The notes beneath the pieces were generated by a model. The model was not told the origin of the DNA. It did not search any database and was given only the letters and a program-made list of their open reading frames with translations. From Acaudatibacter sp050729515 (GTDB lineage: Bacteria; Pseudomonadota; Alphaproteobacteria; Caulobacterales; Caulobacteraceae), in assembly GCA_050729515.1 (NCBI GenBank), contig JBOHLG010000005.1:1-64000 (forward strand): a stretch of 64,000 nucleotides of DNA, in the 5' to 3' direction. Each line of letters opens with the position of its first letter. Position 1 is the stretch's first letter. The translations under genes were made by a program, and so were the position numbers. Of the stretch, positions 51,228 to 60,136 are shown piece by piece.

Positions 51228-52517
51228 ATGCGCCGCTTCGACTTCAACCGGACGGGCTTCGCGGCCGCCTTCGCCGCCTTTGTAAGCGAGCCGCGCGGCG
51301 AGAACGAGGCAGGCGTCGATGAGGCGGCGGCCGAGGTCATCGAGGCGGTACGTCGCGACGGGATCGACGCCGTTCTCGACTTCACCCGACGGTTCGACGG
51401 GGTCAAACTGTCGGTTCATGAGCTGAGGGTGAGCGGAGAAGAGATCGAGGCCGGCGCCGCCGCCTGTCCGAGAAAGGTGCGCGAGGCCATCGCGCTCGCC
51501 GCCGACCGCATCGGCGCCTTCCACCGACGTCAGAAGCCGCAGGACGAGCGGTTCATCGATTCCGCCGGCGTGGAGCTCGGCTGGCGCTGGCGCTGCCTCG
51601 CCTCCGTCGGCATCTATGTGCCGGGCGGTCGCGCCGCCTATCCCTCGACCGTGCTCATGAACGCCATTCCGGCCGCCGTCGCCGGCGTGCCCCGGATCGC
51701 CATGGCGAGCCCTCCGGGGCGCCTGGAGCCGGTGGTGCTCGCCGCCGCCGCCGAGGCCGGCGTTTCGGAGATCTGGCGTATCGGCGGCGCCCAGGCCATC
51801 GCGGCCCTTGCCTTCGGGGCGGGGCCAATCCCGCCGGTGGCCAAGATCGTGGGGCCGGGAAACGCTTACGTCACCGCCGCCAAGAGGCGCCTCGCCGGGA
51901 AGGTCGGAATCGACTCCCTCGCCGGGCCGTCGGAAATTGTGGTCGTGGCGGACGAAAGATCCAATCCCGCCTGGATCTCCGCCGACCTGCTCTCGCAGGC
52001 CGAACACGATCCCGACGCCCAGGCCATCCTGATCACCAATTCGGGAGAGTTTGCGGACGCGGTCGAGAGCGAGATCGTCGATCAGCTCGGATCGCTCCCC
52101 ACCAAGGAGGTCGCCGCCGCCTCGCTTTCCCGTCACGGCGCGATCATCATCGCCCCTCTGGAGGCGGCCGCGCGGCTTGTCGACGAAATCGCTCCCGAGC
52201 ATGTCGAAGTCTCCCTCGACGAGCCAGCGGAATTCGCCGACCGCCTTCATTGCGCGGGCGCGATCTTCCTGGGTCGCTTGGCTCCCGAGGCGATCGGAGA
52301 TTACGTCGCCGGCTCCAACCACGTTCTCCCCACTGCCCGCACCGCGCGTTTCTCCTCGGGCCTCTCGGTCTTCGACTTCCTCACCCGCACCTCGATCATC
52401 GGTCTTGGCGAGGAAGCCTTCGCCGCCCTGGCCCCGGCGGCCCAAGCTCTCGCGGAGGCGGAGGGCCTCGCCGCCCACGCCCGCTCTCTCTCGATTCGGC
52501 GCGATCGCGGACGCTGA
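51228..52517 (+). CDS. hisD: Histidinol dehydrogenase
   Basis: 429 residues. It oxidises L-histidinol to histidine in two NAD-dependent steps at a zinc site. Motifs: VPGGRAAYPSTVLMNAIPAAVAGV, GPGNAYVTAAKR, IDSLAGPSEIVVVAD, LLSQAEHDPDAQ with Zn ligands, and the conserved late His in APEHVEV and NHVLPTARTARFSSGLSV. The rest of the his operon is not here, as usual for alphaproteobacteria, where hisD sits in the murA cluster. Confidence 0.96.
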   Translation: MRRFDFNRTGFAAAFAAFVSEPRGENEAGVDEAAAEVIEAVRRDGIDAVLDFTRRFDGVKLSVHELRVSGEEIEAGAAACPRKVREAIALAADRIGAFHRRQKPQDERFIDSAGVELGWRWRCLASVGIYVPGGRAAYPSTVLMNAIPAAVAGVPRIAMASPPGRLEPVVLAAAAEAGVSEIWRIGGAQAIAALAFGAGPIPPVAKIVGPGNAYVTAAKRRLAGKVGIDSLAGPSEIVVVADERSNPAWISADLLSQAEHDPDAQAILITNSGEFADAVESEIVDQLGSLPTKEVAAASLSRHGAIIIAPLEAAARLVDEIAPEHVEVSLDEPAEFADRLHCAGAIFLGRLAPEAIGDYVAGSNHVLPTARTARFSSGLSVFDFLTRTSIIGLGEEAFAALAPAAQALAEAEGLAAHARSLSIRRDRGR

Positions 52518-52535
52518 CTTCCGGCGCCTCGTTCC

Positions 52536-52650
52536 AGAGCATTTCTCGGCGAGGCGGAATCACTTCGCCAAAGAGGAAATTCTCCAGATTCAAGATCTTG
52601 AGCGCATCCTCATCGCAAAAGTATTTCCCACTTTTGCGGGATGCGCTCTA
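52536..52650. repeat. Two-hairpin palindromic element between hisD and UPF0262
   Basis: First hairpin: GGCGAGG (52548-52554) with CTTCGCC (52563-52569), one mismatch, flanked by loosely inverted AGAGCATTTCT and GGAAATTCTC. Second hairpin: GAGCGCATCC (52600-52609) with GGATGCGCTC (52639-52648), inner GCAAAAGT (52615-52622) with ACTTTTGC (52630-52637). The layout is that of a REP/BIME-like intergenic repeat; it may also end or stabilise the hisD transcript. Confidence 0.75.
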
Positions 52651-52675
52651 GGCTCTAGAAATCCCCGGATCGCCG

Positions 52676-53152
52676 ATGTCCGATCCTTCTCACAACAACC
52701 GCCTCGAGCGAATCGATCTCGACGAAGACTCCCTCGCCGCCGCCTCGCGCGATCAGGAGCAGGAGCGCCAGATCGCCATCTTTGACCTCCTCGAGGAGAA
52801 TCACTTCGCCCCCACCGGCGCCGGCGGCGGCCCCTACGCGCTCAAGCTTTCGCTGGTCGACGGGCGCCTGGCCTTCGACGTCGAGGGTCCTGACTACCAG
52901 CGCCGCCACATCCTCTCCCTGAGTCCCCTGCGCGGAGTGATGCGGGACTATCAGATGATCTGCGCGAGCTATTACGAGGCCATCCGCAACGCCACGCCGC
53001 AGCGGATCGAGACACTCGACCATGGCCGGCGTGGGATCCACAACGAGGGCTCCTCGCTGCTGCGCTCGCGCCTCGCCGGCAAGGTGGAGACCGATCTCGA
53101 CACCGCCCGCAGGCTCTTCACCCTGATCTGCGCGCTCCACTGGCGAGTGTGA
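52676..53152 (+). CDS. UPF0262 family protein
   Basis: 158 residues. RLERIDLDEDSLAAASRDQEQERQIAIFDLLEENHF, LSLSPLRGVMRDYQMICASYYEAIRNATPQRIETLDHGRRGIHNEGS and LDTARRLFTLICALHWR are the UPF0262 blocks. The function is unknown. The family is restricted to alphaproteobacteria and usually sits between hisD and a phosphatase, as here. The next start is 1 nt after its stop. Confidence 0.92.
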   Translation: MSDPSHNNRLERIDLDEDSLAAASRDQEQERQIAIFDLLEENHFAPTGAGGGPYALKLSLVDGRLAFDVEGPDYQRRHILSLSPLRGVMRDYQMICASYYEAIRNATPQRIETLDHGRRGIHNEGSSLLRSRLAGKVETDLDTARRLFTLICALHWRV

Positions 53153-53153
53153 C

Positions 53154-53594
53154 ATGGCCGCTTCGAAGTTTCCCCCCGCCGTGCTCTTCGCCTGCAACCT
53201 CAACCGCGTCCGCTCGCCGCTGGCGGCCGCTCTGATGCGCAGCTTCCATGGCGAGGCTGTTCGGATTGAGAGCTGCGGCCTCGCCCGCGGTCCCGCCGCC
53301 GGCGAAGGCGATGGTCTCCTCACCGCCGTCCTGGCCGAGGCCGGGCTCGCCGGCGCCGAGCTTCCCGGACGAAGCTTCGACGACCTCGCGGGAGAGTCAT
53401 TCGATGTCGTCGTGTCGCTGACGCGCGAAGCCCACGAGCGGGCGACCCGGGCGTTCGGCCCGAAAGGCTCGACGCTCGAGTTCTGGCCCACCAACGATCC
53501 TACTGAGGCTTCGGGATCGCGGGAGATGATCCTTTCGGCCTACCGCCAGGTGCGCCAGGCGCTCGCCTCGCGCATCCGCGAGCGGTTCGGCTGA
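53154..53594 (+). CDS. Low-molecular-weight protein tyrosine phosphatase/ArsC-like
   Basis: 146 residues. The P-loop C-x5-R-S is CNLNRVRSP (Cys14, Arg20), and the general acid is Asp115 in WPTNDPTE. This fold includes LMW phosphatases and thioredoxin-type arsenate reductases. The extra redox cysteines typical of ArsC are not evident, so phosphatase is favoured. Part of the conserved UPF0262-phosphatase-infA cluster. Confidence 0.87.
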   Translation: MAASKFPPAVLFACNLNRVRSPLAAALMRSFHGEAVRIESCGLARGPAAGEGDGLLTAVLAEAGLAGAELPGRSFDDLAGESFDVVVSLTREAHERATRAFGPKGSTLEFWPTNDPTEASGSREMILSAYRQVRQALASRIRERFG

Positions 53595-53597
53595 TGT

Positions 53598-54596
53598 TCA
53601 CGGCTGAGTGGGCGCGTAGCCCTCGATGCGGACGAAGCGATAGCCCTTCGCGCGCGCCATCGCCTCCTCGGAAGTGGTGGCGAGGAGCGCGCTTGTCCCG
53701 GTCGCCGGATTGCGGAAAAGCTCGAGCGCCGCCGCGCCCGACGCCGGCTCATTGAAGACATAGCCCTGCGGGCCCTCGAAGACATAGCCCGCGTCCCGCG
53801 CTGCGCGCGTCCCTTCGGAGGTCGCGACGGTCATGTGGTCGCCGCTCTTGGGATCGACGAAGGTGGAGAGGGGAGAAAGGCCGGGACCAGGATCGACGAA
53901 GACGAAGGCCTCGGTCTCGACCGGTTTGAACCCCGCCTTGGCCGCCAGGCTTGCTTCCTCGGCCGAAGCGGCGACGCGATAGGTCCCGGAGGTGGGATCG
54001 ACGAAGAGATTGAGCGGCGATTTCGCATCGAGGGGAGGCGCGGCGGGAGCCGGCGCCGCGCCGCGGTCGGCGCGGCACGCCCTACTCGCCCGCTCCCTGA
54101 CGATCCGGCCGCCTTCGAAGAGCTGCTTTTCGCCGTCGGGGATGTTTTCGACTTCGCTGATCGGCAGCCCCAGCCAGCCGCCCGATCCGCCGAACTGGAA
54201 GTATAGTCGGAAGAAGCAGCCCGAAAGGGTGAAGGTCCGCCCGGCCCTTGCTCCGGTCACGTGCTCCAGGATTTCGCCGTCGGCGAAGAGCGCTTCTTGC
54301 GCCTTGGCGCCGGTGGGCGAGGGGAGGGCGGTCCCTTGGGCCTCGGTGGGACAGCCGAGTTCTCCTTGCTCGCCGCCGTGGGCGCGCCACTCGGCGAGGA
54401 TAGGGCCCGACAAGGTCCGCGAACAGGATCCGGCGCCGGCTCCTAGCGATTGTGCGCGGGCTGTTCCCGCTGCGAGAACCGCCAGTACGAGCGCGAGGCC
54501 GGCGGCGAGCGCTCGCCTCAGAGGGATTCCACCGGCGTTCGTGATGGCCTCCTTGCCGGTGGAGAGGGCCGGTGCGGGTGCTGAACCGCAGGCCAT
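53598..54596 (-). CDS. Secreted LGFP/DUF5648-like repeat protein
   Basis: 332 residues from ATG 54596; ATG 54647 is in frame too. A signal peptide (core AAGLALVLAVLAAGTARAQS) follows a long n-region of about 28 residues, so the start is uncertain. After it comes one LGFP-like block (ILAEWRAHGGEQGELGCPT), then a Cys-containing strand region, then three repeats of about 38 residues: LFVDPTSGTYRVAAS..., TFVDPKSGDHMTVATS..., LFRNPATGTSALLATTS..., each ending G-F/Y-x-x...V-F, as in DUF5648. It is likely an envelope or secreted binding protein. It interrupts the usual phosphatase-infA order on the opposite strand. Confidence 0.75.
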   Translation of the reverse strand: MACGSAPAPALSTGKEAITNAGGIPLRRALAAGLALVLAVLAAGTARAQSLGAGAGSCSRTLSGPILAEWRAHGGEQGELGCPTEAQGTALPSPTGAKAQEALFADGEILEHVTGARAGRTFTLSGCFFRLYFQFGGSGGWLGLPISEVENIPDGEKQLFEGGRIVRERASRACRADRGAAPAPAAPPLDAKSPLNLFVDPTSGTYRVAASAEEASLAAKAGFKPVETEAFVFVDPGPGLSPLSTFVDPKSGDHMTVATSEGTRAARDAGYVFEGPQGYVFNEPASGAAALELFRNPATGTSALLATTSEEAMARAKGYRFVRIEGYAPTQP

Positions 54597-54700
54597 CGAC
54601 CGGCCGGGCTCGGAGTGATTATACTTGCGCGCACGGGAGGAGGCCATGGACGCTTCGGCCCGCGTCCCTGGCGTCGAAAGTAAGTTGGAAAAGAGGCCGC

Positions 54701-54919
54701 ATGGCGAAGGAAGACCTTCTGGAGATGCCCGGAACGGTGAGCGAACTGCTCCCCAACGCCACCTTTCGAGTCAAGCTGGAGAATGAGCACGAGATCATCG
54801 CGCACACCGCCGGCAAGATGCGCAAGAACCGGATTCGGGTTCTGGCCGGCGACAAGGTCTTGGTCGAGATGACGCCCTATGATTTCACTAAGGGCCGGAT
54901 CACCTATCGCTTCAAGTGA
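54701..54919 (+). CDS. infA: Translation initiation factor IF-1
   Basis: 72 residues, standard length. MAKEDLLEMPGTVSELLPNATFRVKLENEHEIIAHTAGKMRKNRIRVLAGDKVLVEMTPYDFTKGRITYRFK-type OB fold, matching IF-1 throughout. ATG 54701 with AAGAGG upstream. IF-1 blocks the ribosomal A site during initiation. In many relatives it is followed by maf; here two small envelope genes follow. Confidence 0.97.
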   Translation: MAKEDLLEMPGTVSELLPNATFRVKLENEHEIIAHTAGKMRKNRIRVLAGDKVLVEMTPYDFTKGRITYRFK

Positions 54920-54967
54920 TCGAGCTATCGCTGCACGGCCGGGCCTCCCGCGCAATCGTTGGAGATG

Positions 54968-54989
54968 CGAGCGCGCTTGAACGCGCTCG
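54968..54989 (+). terminator. Candidate hairpin after infA
   Basis: CGAGCGCG and CGCGCTCG form a perfect 8-bp stem around a 6-nt loop (CTTGAA), 48 bp after the infA stop. There is no T-run, so it is a possible terminator or stabilising hairpin. Confidence 0.35.
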
Positions 54990-55013
54990 GAGCCAGGGCT
55001 AGCGAAGCGCCCG

Positions 55014-55688
55014 ATGGACGCTCGCAAGGAACGCCGCGTCTTCATCATCGGCGCGGGCGCGGCCCTCGCCGCGGGTCTGGCGGCGGCGGGAATCCTGATC
55101 CTGGCGCCGCATCCGCCGGCCGGGCCGCCGCCGGCCTCCCAGGGAGGTCTCCAGGTGGAGACGGCGCCGGCGAACGGTCGTCTTGACCCCAAGCATCCGC
55201 TTCGCTGCTTTGTCGGCGGCGTCTTCGTGGGCGAGCTTCCGCTGGAGGCCTGCGCGCGCCGCAACGGAGTCGCGACAGGCGCGCTCGACGTCGGCCTTGA
55301 TCCCAACGGAGCGCTGGCTGGAGCCGGGGCGGCGAGCGCCGAGATCACGCCGCTTCCGCCTGCTTCCGGAGAGATCGCGACCGCGCCGCCGGCGACTGCC
55401 GCGCCTCCCGCTTCGGCGAATCGGCCTGGTCCGGCTTCGGGGCTCGCGACATGTTGGCGCTACGAGGAAGGGAGCTGGAGCGTGCTTCCAACCGAGATGA
55501 ACCTTTCGGCCTGCGTGCACAGCCTCTACGCCGGCCGGTGCGAGCGCCCGGGCGAGGCCGCCTACGGGCGCTGGGGGAAGAGGACTCTTCGCCTCATCAC
55601 CGGCGAGGTGGAGTCCTCGCCGGACAATCGCCACTTTTCCACCCTCGCCCTGCAGGGGCCGTCTTGTTCGCTGGCCGGCTTGGACTAG
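55014..55688 (+). CDS. Membrane-anchored protein of unknown function
   Basis: 224 residues. One N-terminal hydrophobic segment (about 9-31, RRVFIIGAGAALAAGLAAAGILIL) without a lipobox suggests an anchor with the rest outside the cytoplasm. Two Cys-containing blocks, PLRCFVGGVFVGELPLEACARR and ATCWRYEEGSWSVLP...LSACVHSL...RCERPGEAAYGRWG, flank an Ala/Pro-rich linker. No family recognised. The next gene, 11 bp downstream, has a similar C-W...C pattern, so they may act together in the envelope. Confidence 0.7.
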   Translation: MDARKERRVFIIGAGAALAAGLAAAGILILAPHPPAGPPPASQGGLQVETAPANGRLDPKHPLRCFVGGVFVGELPLEACARRNGVATGALDVGLDPNGALAGAGAASAEITPLPPASGEIATAPPATAAPPASANRPGPASGLATCWRYEEGSWSVLPTEMNLSACVHSLYAGRCERPGEAAYGRWGKRTLRLITGEVESSPDNRHFSTLALQGPSCSLAGLD

Positions 55689-55699
55689 GTTTGGAGGCG

Positions 55700-56125
55700 A
55701 TGGGAAGAGCCCCAATCCATCTGGCGGCCGCGGTCGGGGCTGCTCTGTCTCTCGCCGCCCTCGGCGGCTGCGCCAAACGGCTCCAGGCGCCGGTCGCCCG
55801 CCAGGTGTGCTGGCATCTCGTCTCGCTGCCTTCCAACAAGGTGAGGTTCAATCCGCTGGCTGAAGGCGTCCCCAATCTTGAGACCTGCGCGGCCGATCTC
55901 GAGAAGATGCGCCTGCGCTTCACAGAACTGGGGATGGACGAGCCGAGCGTCACCGGCGCCTACCAGGGGCAGTTTCTCTTCATCCAGCCCGATGGCGTTT
56001 TCACCTCGTCCACCTTCAGCGGCTTCCGATATCTTCTCATGGTGAGGACAGGCGATGGCCGTCTCGCCGTTCCTGGGGCCATGCCATTGCCGAGTCAGGC
56101 CGCACCGGACCAGGAACAAAAATAG
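55700..56125 (+). CDS. Putative lipoprotein, unknown function
   Basis: 141 residues from ATG 55700 with GGAGGCG just upstream. Signal with lipobox LGGC near residue 24, so probably lipidated. The mature part has VCWHLVSLPSNKVRFNPLAEGVPNLETCAADLEKMRLRF and GQFLFIQPDGVFTSSTFSGFRYLLMVR. The CW...C pattern recalls the preceding membrane protein. No function assigned. Confidence 0.7.
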   Translation: MGRAPIHLAAAVGAALSLAALGGCAKRLQAPVARQVCWHLVSLPSNKVRFNPLAEGVPNLETCAADLEKMRLRFTELGMDEPSVTGAYQGQFLFIQPDGVFTSSTFSGFRYLLMVRTGDGRLAVPGAMPLPSQAAPDQEQK

Positions 56126-56214
56126 AACATCTTCATTGCGCCGGCTCCCAAGCCTGCTAGGATGGAAGCGGATGCCGGCGCGCATCGGGTCGCCGGGCGA
56201 AGGGAGAGGAACTC

Positions 56215-56676
56215 ATGGCGGGCAGCGTCAACAAGGTCATCTTGGTGGGCAATCTGGGACGCGATCCCGAGATCCGCTCCCTCAACTCGGGCGACCGAGT
56301 GGCCAATCTGTCGGTCGCCACCTCGGAGAGCTGGCGGGACCGGGCGTCGGGCGAGCGAAAAGAGCGCACCGAATGGCACAGGGTTGTGATCTTCAACGAC
56401 AATCTGGTGAAGGTCGCTGAGAATTACTTGCGCAAAGGCGCCAAGGTCTACATCGAAGGCGCCCTGCAGACCCGCAAGTACCAGGACCAATCGGGGGTCG
56501 AGAAATACTCGACCGAGGTGGTGCTACAGAAGTTTCGCGGTGAGCTCACCATGCTGGACGGCCGCGGTGATGGCGAAGGCGGTCGCGAGTCCGATTTCGG
56601 CGCCGGCGCGAGGATTTCCGGGGCGGCCCCCAAGGAATCGTTCACGGCGGATCTCGACGACGAGATTCCCTTCTAG
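56215..56676 (+). CDS. ssb: Single-stranded DNA-binding protein
   Basis: 153 residues. The N-terminal OB fold begins MAGSVNKVILVGNLGRDPEIRSLNSGDRVANLSVATSESWRD, with TEWHRVVIFNDNLVKVAENYLRKGAKVYIEGALQTRKYQDQSG. A Gly/Asp-rich tail ends DLDDEIPF, the protein-interaction tip. It protects single-stranded DNA and recruits repair and replication proteins. gyrA follows in a conserved order. Confidence 0.97.
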   Translation: MAGSVNKVILVGNLGRDPEIRSLNSGDRVANLSVATSESWRDRASGERKERTEWHRVVIFNDNLVKVAENYLRKGAKVYIEGALQTRKYQDQSGVEKYSTEVVLQKFRGELTMLDGRGDGEGGRESDFGAGARISGAAPKESFTADLDDEIPF

Positions 56677-56800
56677 CCACGCGCCGCTCGCGCCTCTTTC
56701 GGTCTAGTTCGAGACGCCGCTCGAGGTGGCGCTTCGAGGGTCTGGATGCTATCTGAGGTCCGGACGCTAAAGTCCGATTCTCGAAGCTGAAATTCCCCGT

Positions 56801-59578
56801 TTGAGCGATTCGACGACCATTCCGCCAGAGGACGGGCGGCGGGGGCGCGTGACCCCTGTCTCGATCGAGGAGGAAGTCCGCAAATCCTACCTCGATTACG
56901 CCATGAGCGTGATTGTCAGCCGCGCCCTGCCGGACGTGCGCGACGGCTTCAAACCGGTCCAGCGGCGCATCCTCTATTTCATGAACGAACAAGGCTTCAC
57001 GGCCGATCGTCCGTATGTGAAGTCGGCGCGGGTGGTCGGCGAGGCCATGGGCAAATACCATCCCCATGGCGAGCTCTCGATCTACGACGCCCTCGTGCGT
57101 ATGGCCCAGCCATTCTCGATGGGCCTCCTGCTCATCGACGGCCAGGGCAATTTCGGTTCGGTGGACAACGATCCGCCGGCGGCCATGCGCTACACCGAAT
57201 GCCGGCTCACCCGCGCGGCCATGGCGATCATGGCCGACATCGATCAGGAGACCGTCGAGTTCAAGGAGAACTACGACGGAAAGGAGCAGGAGCCGGTCGT
57301 CCTGCCCTCGCGGATTCCGAACCTGCTGGTGAATGGCGCGGGCGGAATCGCGGTCGGAATGGCGACCAACATCCCGCCGCACAACCTGGGCGAAGTGATC
57401 GACGCCGCACTCGCCCTCATCGACGATCCGGAGACCTCCGCCGAAGCCCTTCTCGACATCGTGCCGGCCCCGGATTTCCCAACCGGCGGAGAGATCATCG
57501 GCCGCCTTGGGGCCAGGGGCGCGCTCGCCACCGGCCGCGGTTCAGTGGTCGTGCGCGGCGTGTCCCATTTCGAGACCCTGCGCAAGGAGCGCGAGGCCAT
57601 CGTCATCACCGCCATCCCCTATCAGGTGAACAAGGCGGCCCTGGTCGAAAGGATCGCCGATCTGGTGCGCGAAAAGCGCATCGAGGGCATCGCCGATTTG
57701 CGTGACGAAAGCGATCGCCAAGGGATGCGCGTGGTGATCGAGTTGAAACGCGAAGCGAGCGCCGAGATCGTGCTCAACCAGCTTCACCGCTTCACGCCTC
57801 TCCAGACAACCTTTGCGGTCAATGCGCTCGCCCTCAATCGCGGTCGACCCGAGCAGATGGGCCTTCGCGACATGCTCGTCGCCTTCCTCGATTTCCGAGA
57901 GGAGGTGGTGGTCCGCCGCACTCGCTTCGAGCTTTCCAAGGCGCGGGACCGAGCCCATGTGCTGGTCGGCCTGGCCGTCGCGGTAGTCAACATCGATGAC
58001 GTGATCGCGATCATCCGCTCGGCCGCCGATCCGGCCGAAGCGCGCGCGAAGCTCGTCGACCGCGCCTGGCCGATCGGCGACATGGGCGAGCTCGTCGCGC
58101 TCATCGCCGACCCCAGGACCACGATCCTTGCCGGGGGGCGCGTGCGTCTCACCGACGAACAGACGCGGGCGATCCTCGCCCTCACCCTCTCGCGCCTCAC
58201 CGGGCTTGGCCGCGAAGAGATCTTCGAGGAGGCGAAAACGCTCGCCGCAGCGATCGGCGGGCACTTGGAACTCCTCTCCTCGCGGGAGCGGATCATGGCC
58301 GTGGTGCGCGGCGAACTTGTCGAGGTGAAAGAGGCCTTCGCGGTTCCGCGGCGCTCGGCCATCGTCGAGGCCGATGCCGATCTCGAGGACGAGGATCTCA
58401 TCGAGCGCCAGGACATGGTGATCACCGTCACCCACGGCGGCTATGTGAAGCGCACTCCGCTCGCCGCCTACCGAACCCAGCACCGCGGCGGCAAGGGCCG
58501 TTCTGGGATGTCGACCAAGGACGAAGACGCGGTGATCCGGGTCTTTTCAGCCTCGACCCACACGCAGGTCCTGTTCTTTTCCTCCGGGGGCAAGGTCTAC
58601 AAGATGAAGGTCTGGCGCCTGCCTCTTGGCGGCCCGACGTCGAGGGGCAAGGCGTTCATCAACCTCTTCCCGATCGAGCTCGGCGAGACCATGACTTCGA
58701 TCCTCCCCCTTCCCGAGGAGGAGGAACGCTGGACCGATCTCGACGTGGTCTTCGCCACCCGCTCGGGCGATGTGAGGCGCAATCGCCTGACCGACTTCGT
58801 CCAGGTGAACCGCAACGGCAAGATCGCCATGAAGCTGGAGGAGGGCGACGGGATCATCGGGGTCGCTGTGGTGTCGGGCGGCGAAGACGTCCTTCTCACC
58901 ACCAAGCTCGGCCGCTGCATCCGTTTCTCGGTCGACGAGCTTCGGGTTTTCTCCGGACGCGGCTCGACGGGGGTGCGCGGCATCCGGCTCGCCAAAGGCG
59001 ATGTGGCGATCTCCATGGCGATCCTGCGCGCCGCCCCGGCGACGAGCGAGGAACGCACCGCCTACCTGAGGCGCGCCTCGGCCATGCGAGCCGCCCCGAC
59101 CGGCGAGAACGAGGCGCCAGCCGAAGCGCCCGAGGGCGAGCCCGAACCTGGGGACGAAGGCGCCATTTCGGACGAAATCAATCTCTCGTTGGAGCGCTTC
59201 GCCGAGCTTGGCGCGGCCGAGGAGTTCATCCTCACCGTCTCCTCGGAGGGATTTGGCAAGCGCACCTCGGCCTATGACTATAGGCGCACTGGCAGGGGAG
59301 GCCAGGGTCTCATCGCCCACGACCTCTCCCGGCGCGGCGGCCATCTGACGGCGTCATTCCCGGTCGACGAAGGCGACGAGATCCTGCTGGTCACCGATCA
59401 GGGCCAGCTCATCCGCGTCCCCGTCGCCCAGATCCGCATCGCCGGGCGCAACACCCAGGGCGTGACGATCTTCCGCACCGCGGCGGAAGAGCATGTCGTC
59501 TCCGTCGAGCGTCTCGAAGGCGCCGGCGAGGAGGGCGGGGACGAGGGGGAGGGCGAGGACTCCTCCGCCCAGAGTTGA
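56801..59578 (+). CDS. gyrA: DNA gyrase subunit A
   Basis: 925 residues from TTG 56801. Catalytic Tyr131 lies in AAMRYTECRLT. The quinolone region reads KYHPHGELSIYDALVRMAQPF; Glu91 and Leu92 align with E. coli Asp82 and Ser83, and Asp96 with Asp87. Leu at the Ser83 position is the classic quinolone-resistance change, so reduced sensitivity is likely. The C-terminal domain has the GyrA box region (YRTQHRGGKGR) and pinwheel blades, with an acidic/Ala-rich insertion near 770-800. It introduces negative supercoils with GyrB. Confidence 0.97.
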   Translation: MSDSTTIPPEDGRRGRVTPVSIEEEVRKSYLDYAMSVIVSRALPDVRDGFKPVQRRILYFMNEQGFTADRPYVKSARVVGEAMGKYHPHGELSIYDALVRMAQPFSMGLLLIDGQGNFGSVDNDPPAAMRYTECRLTRAAMAIMADIDQETVEFKENYDGKEQEPVVLPSRIPNLLVNGAGGIAVGMATNIPPHNLGEVIDAALALIDDPETSAEALLDIVPAPDFPTGGEIIGRLGARGALATGRGSVVVRGVSHFETLRKEREAIVITAIPYQVNKAALVERIADLVREKRIEGIADLRDESDRQGMRVVIELKREASAEIVLNQLHRFTPLQTTFAVNALALNRGRPEQMGLRDMLVAFLDFREEVVVRRTRFELSKARDRAHVLVGLAVAVVNIDDVIAIIRSAADPAEARAKLVDRAWPIGDMGELVALIADPRTTILAGGRVRLTDEQTRAILALTLSRLTGLGREEIFEEAKTLAAAIGGHLELLSSRERIMAVVRGELVEVKEAFAVPRRSAIVEADADLEDEDLIERQDMVITVTHGGYVKRTPLAAYRTQHRGGKGRSGMSTKDEDAVIRVFSASTHTQVLFFSSGGKVYKMKVWRLPLGGPTSRGKAFINLFPIELGETMTSILPLPEEEERWTDLDVVFATRSGDVRRNRLTDFVQVNRNGKIAMKLEEGDGIIGVAVVSGGEDVLLTTKLGRCIRFSVDELRVFSGRGSTGVRGIRLAKGDVAISMAILRAAPATSEERTAYLRRASAMRAAPTGENEAPAEAPEGEPEPGDEGAISDEINLSLERFAELGAAEEFILTVSSEGFGKRTSAYDYRRTGRGGQGLIAHDLSRRGGHLTASFPVDEGDEILLVTDQGQLIRVPVAQIRIAGRNTQGVTIFRTAAEEHVVSVERLEGAGEEGGDEGEGEDSSAQS

Positions 59579-59638
59579 CAGCCTTGCCGATATCTCGTGC
59601 AAGGGCGAAGGGCCTCGGCGCCCCGGGGAGCCCTCTTC

Positions 59639-60136
59639 ATGAGGATACGCGTCGGCCTCTATCCTGGAACTTTCGACCCCATCCACAATGGCCACCTCGA
59701 CGTCATCCGTCGCGCGCTCAAGCTGGTCGACCGGCTCGTGATCGGCGTGGCGATCAACAGCGGCAAAGGGCCGCTGTTCGCTGTCGAAGAGCGGGTGGAG
59801 ATACTGAAGGAGGAGACGCGTCAGTTCACCAACGGCCAGGAGGTCCTGGTCCATCCCTACGAGGGGCTGACTCTTAGCGCGGCGCGCGAGGTTGGGGCCG
59901 GGATCATCGTTCGCGGCCTGCGGGCGTTTTCGGATTTCGAGTTCGAGTTCCAGATGACCGCCACGAACCAGCAGCTCGATCGCGAGATCGAGACCGTTTT
60001 CCTCATGGCCGACCCGCGACATCAGGCCATCGCCTCGCGCCTCATCAAGGAGATCGTCCAGCTGGGGGGAGACGTGCGCGCCTTCGTGCCGCCAGGAGTG
60101 GAGAGGCGCCTGCTGGCCAAGGTCGGCCGAGCGTGA
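59639..60136 (+). CDS. coaD: Phosphopantetheine adenylyltransferase
   Basis: 165 residues from ATG 59639 (MRIRVGLYPGTFDPIHNGHLDVI). The HxGH nucleotidyltransferase motif HNGH and the ISSSLVKE-like IASRLIKEIVQLGGDVRAFVPPGV are complete. It makes dephospho-CoA in CoA synthesis. Overlaps the next cyclophilin gene by 4 nt (GTGA). Confidence 0.95.
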   Translation: MRIRVGLYPGTFDPIHNGHLDVIRRALKLVDRLVIGVAINSGKGPLFAVEERVEILKEETRQFTNGQEVLVHPYEGLTLSAAREVGAGIIVRGLRAFSDFEFEFQMTATNQQLDREIETVFLMADPRHQAIASRLIKEIVQLGGDVRAFVPPGVERRLLAKVGRA

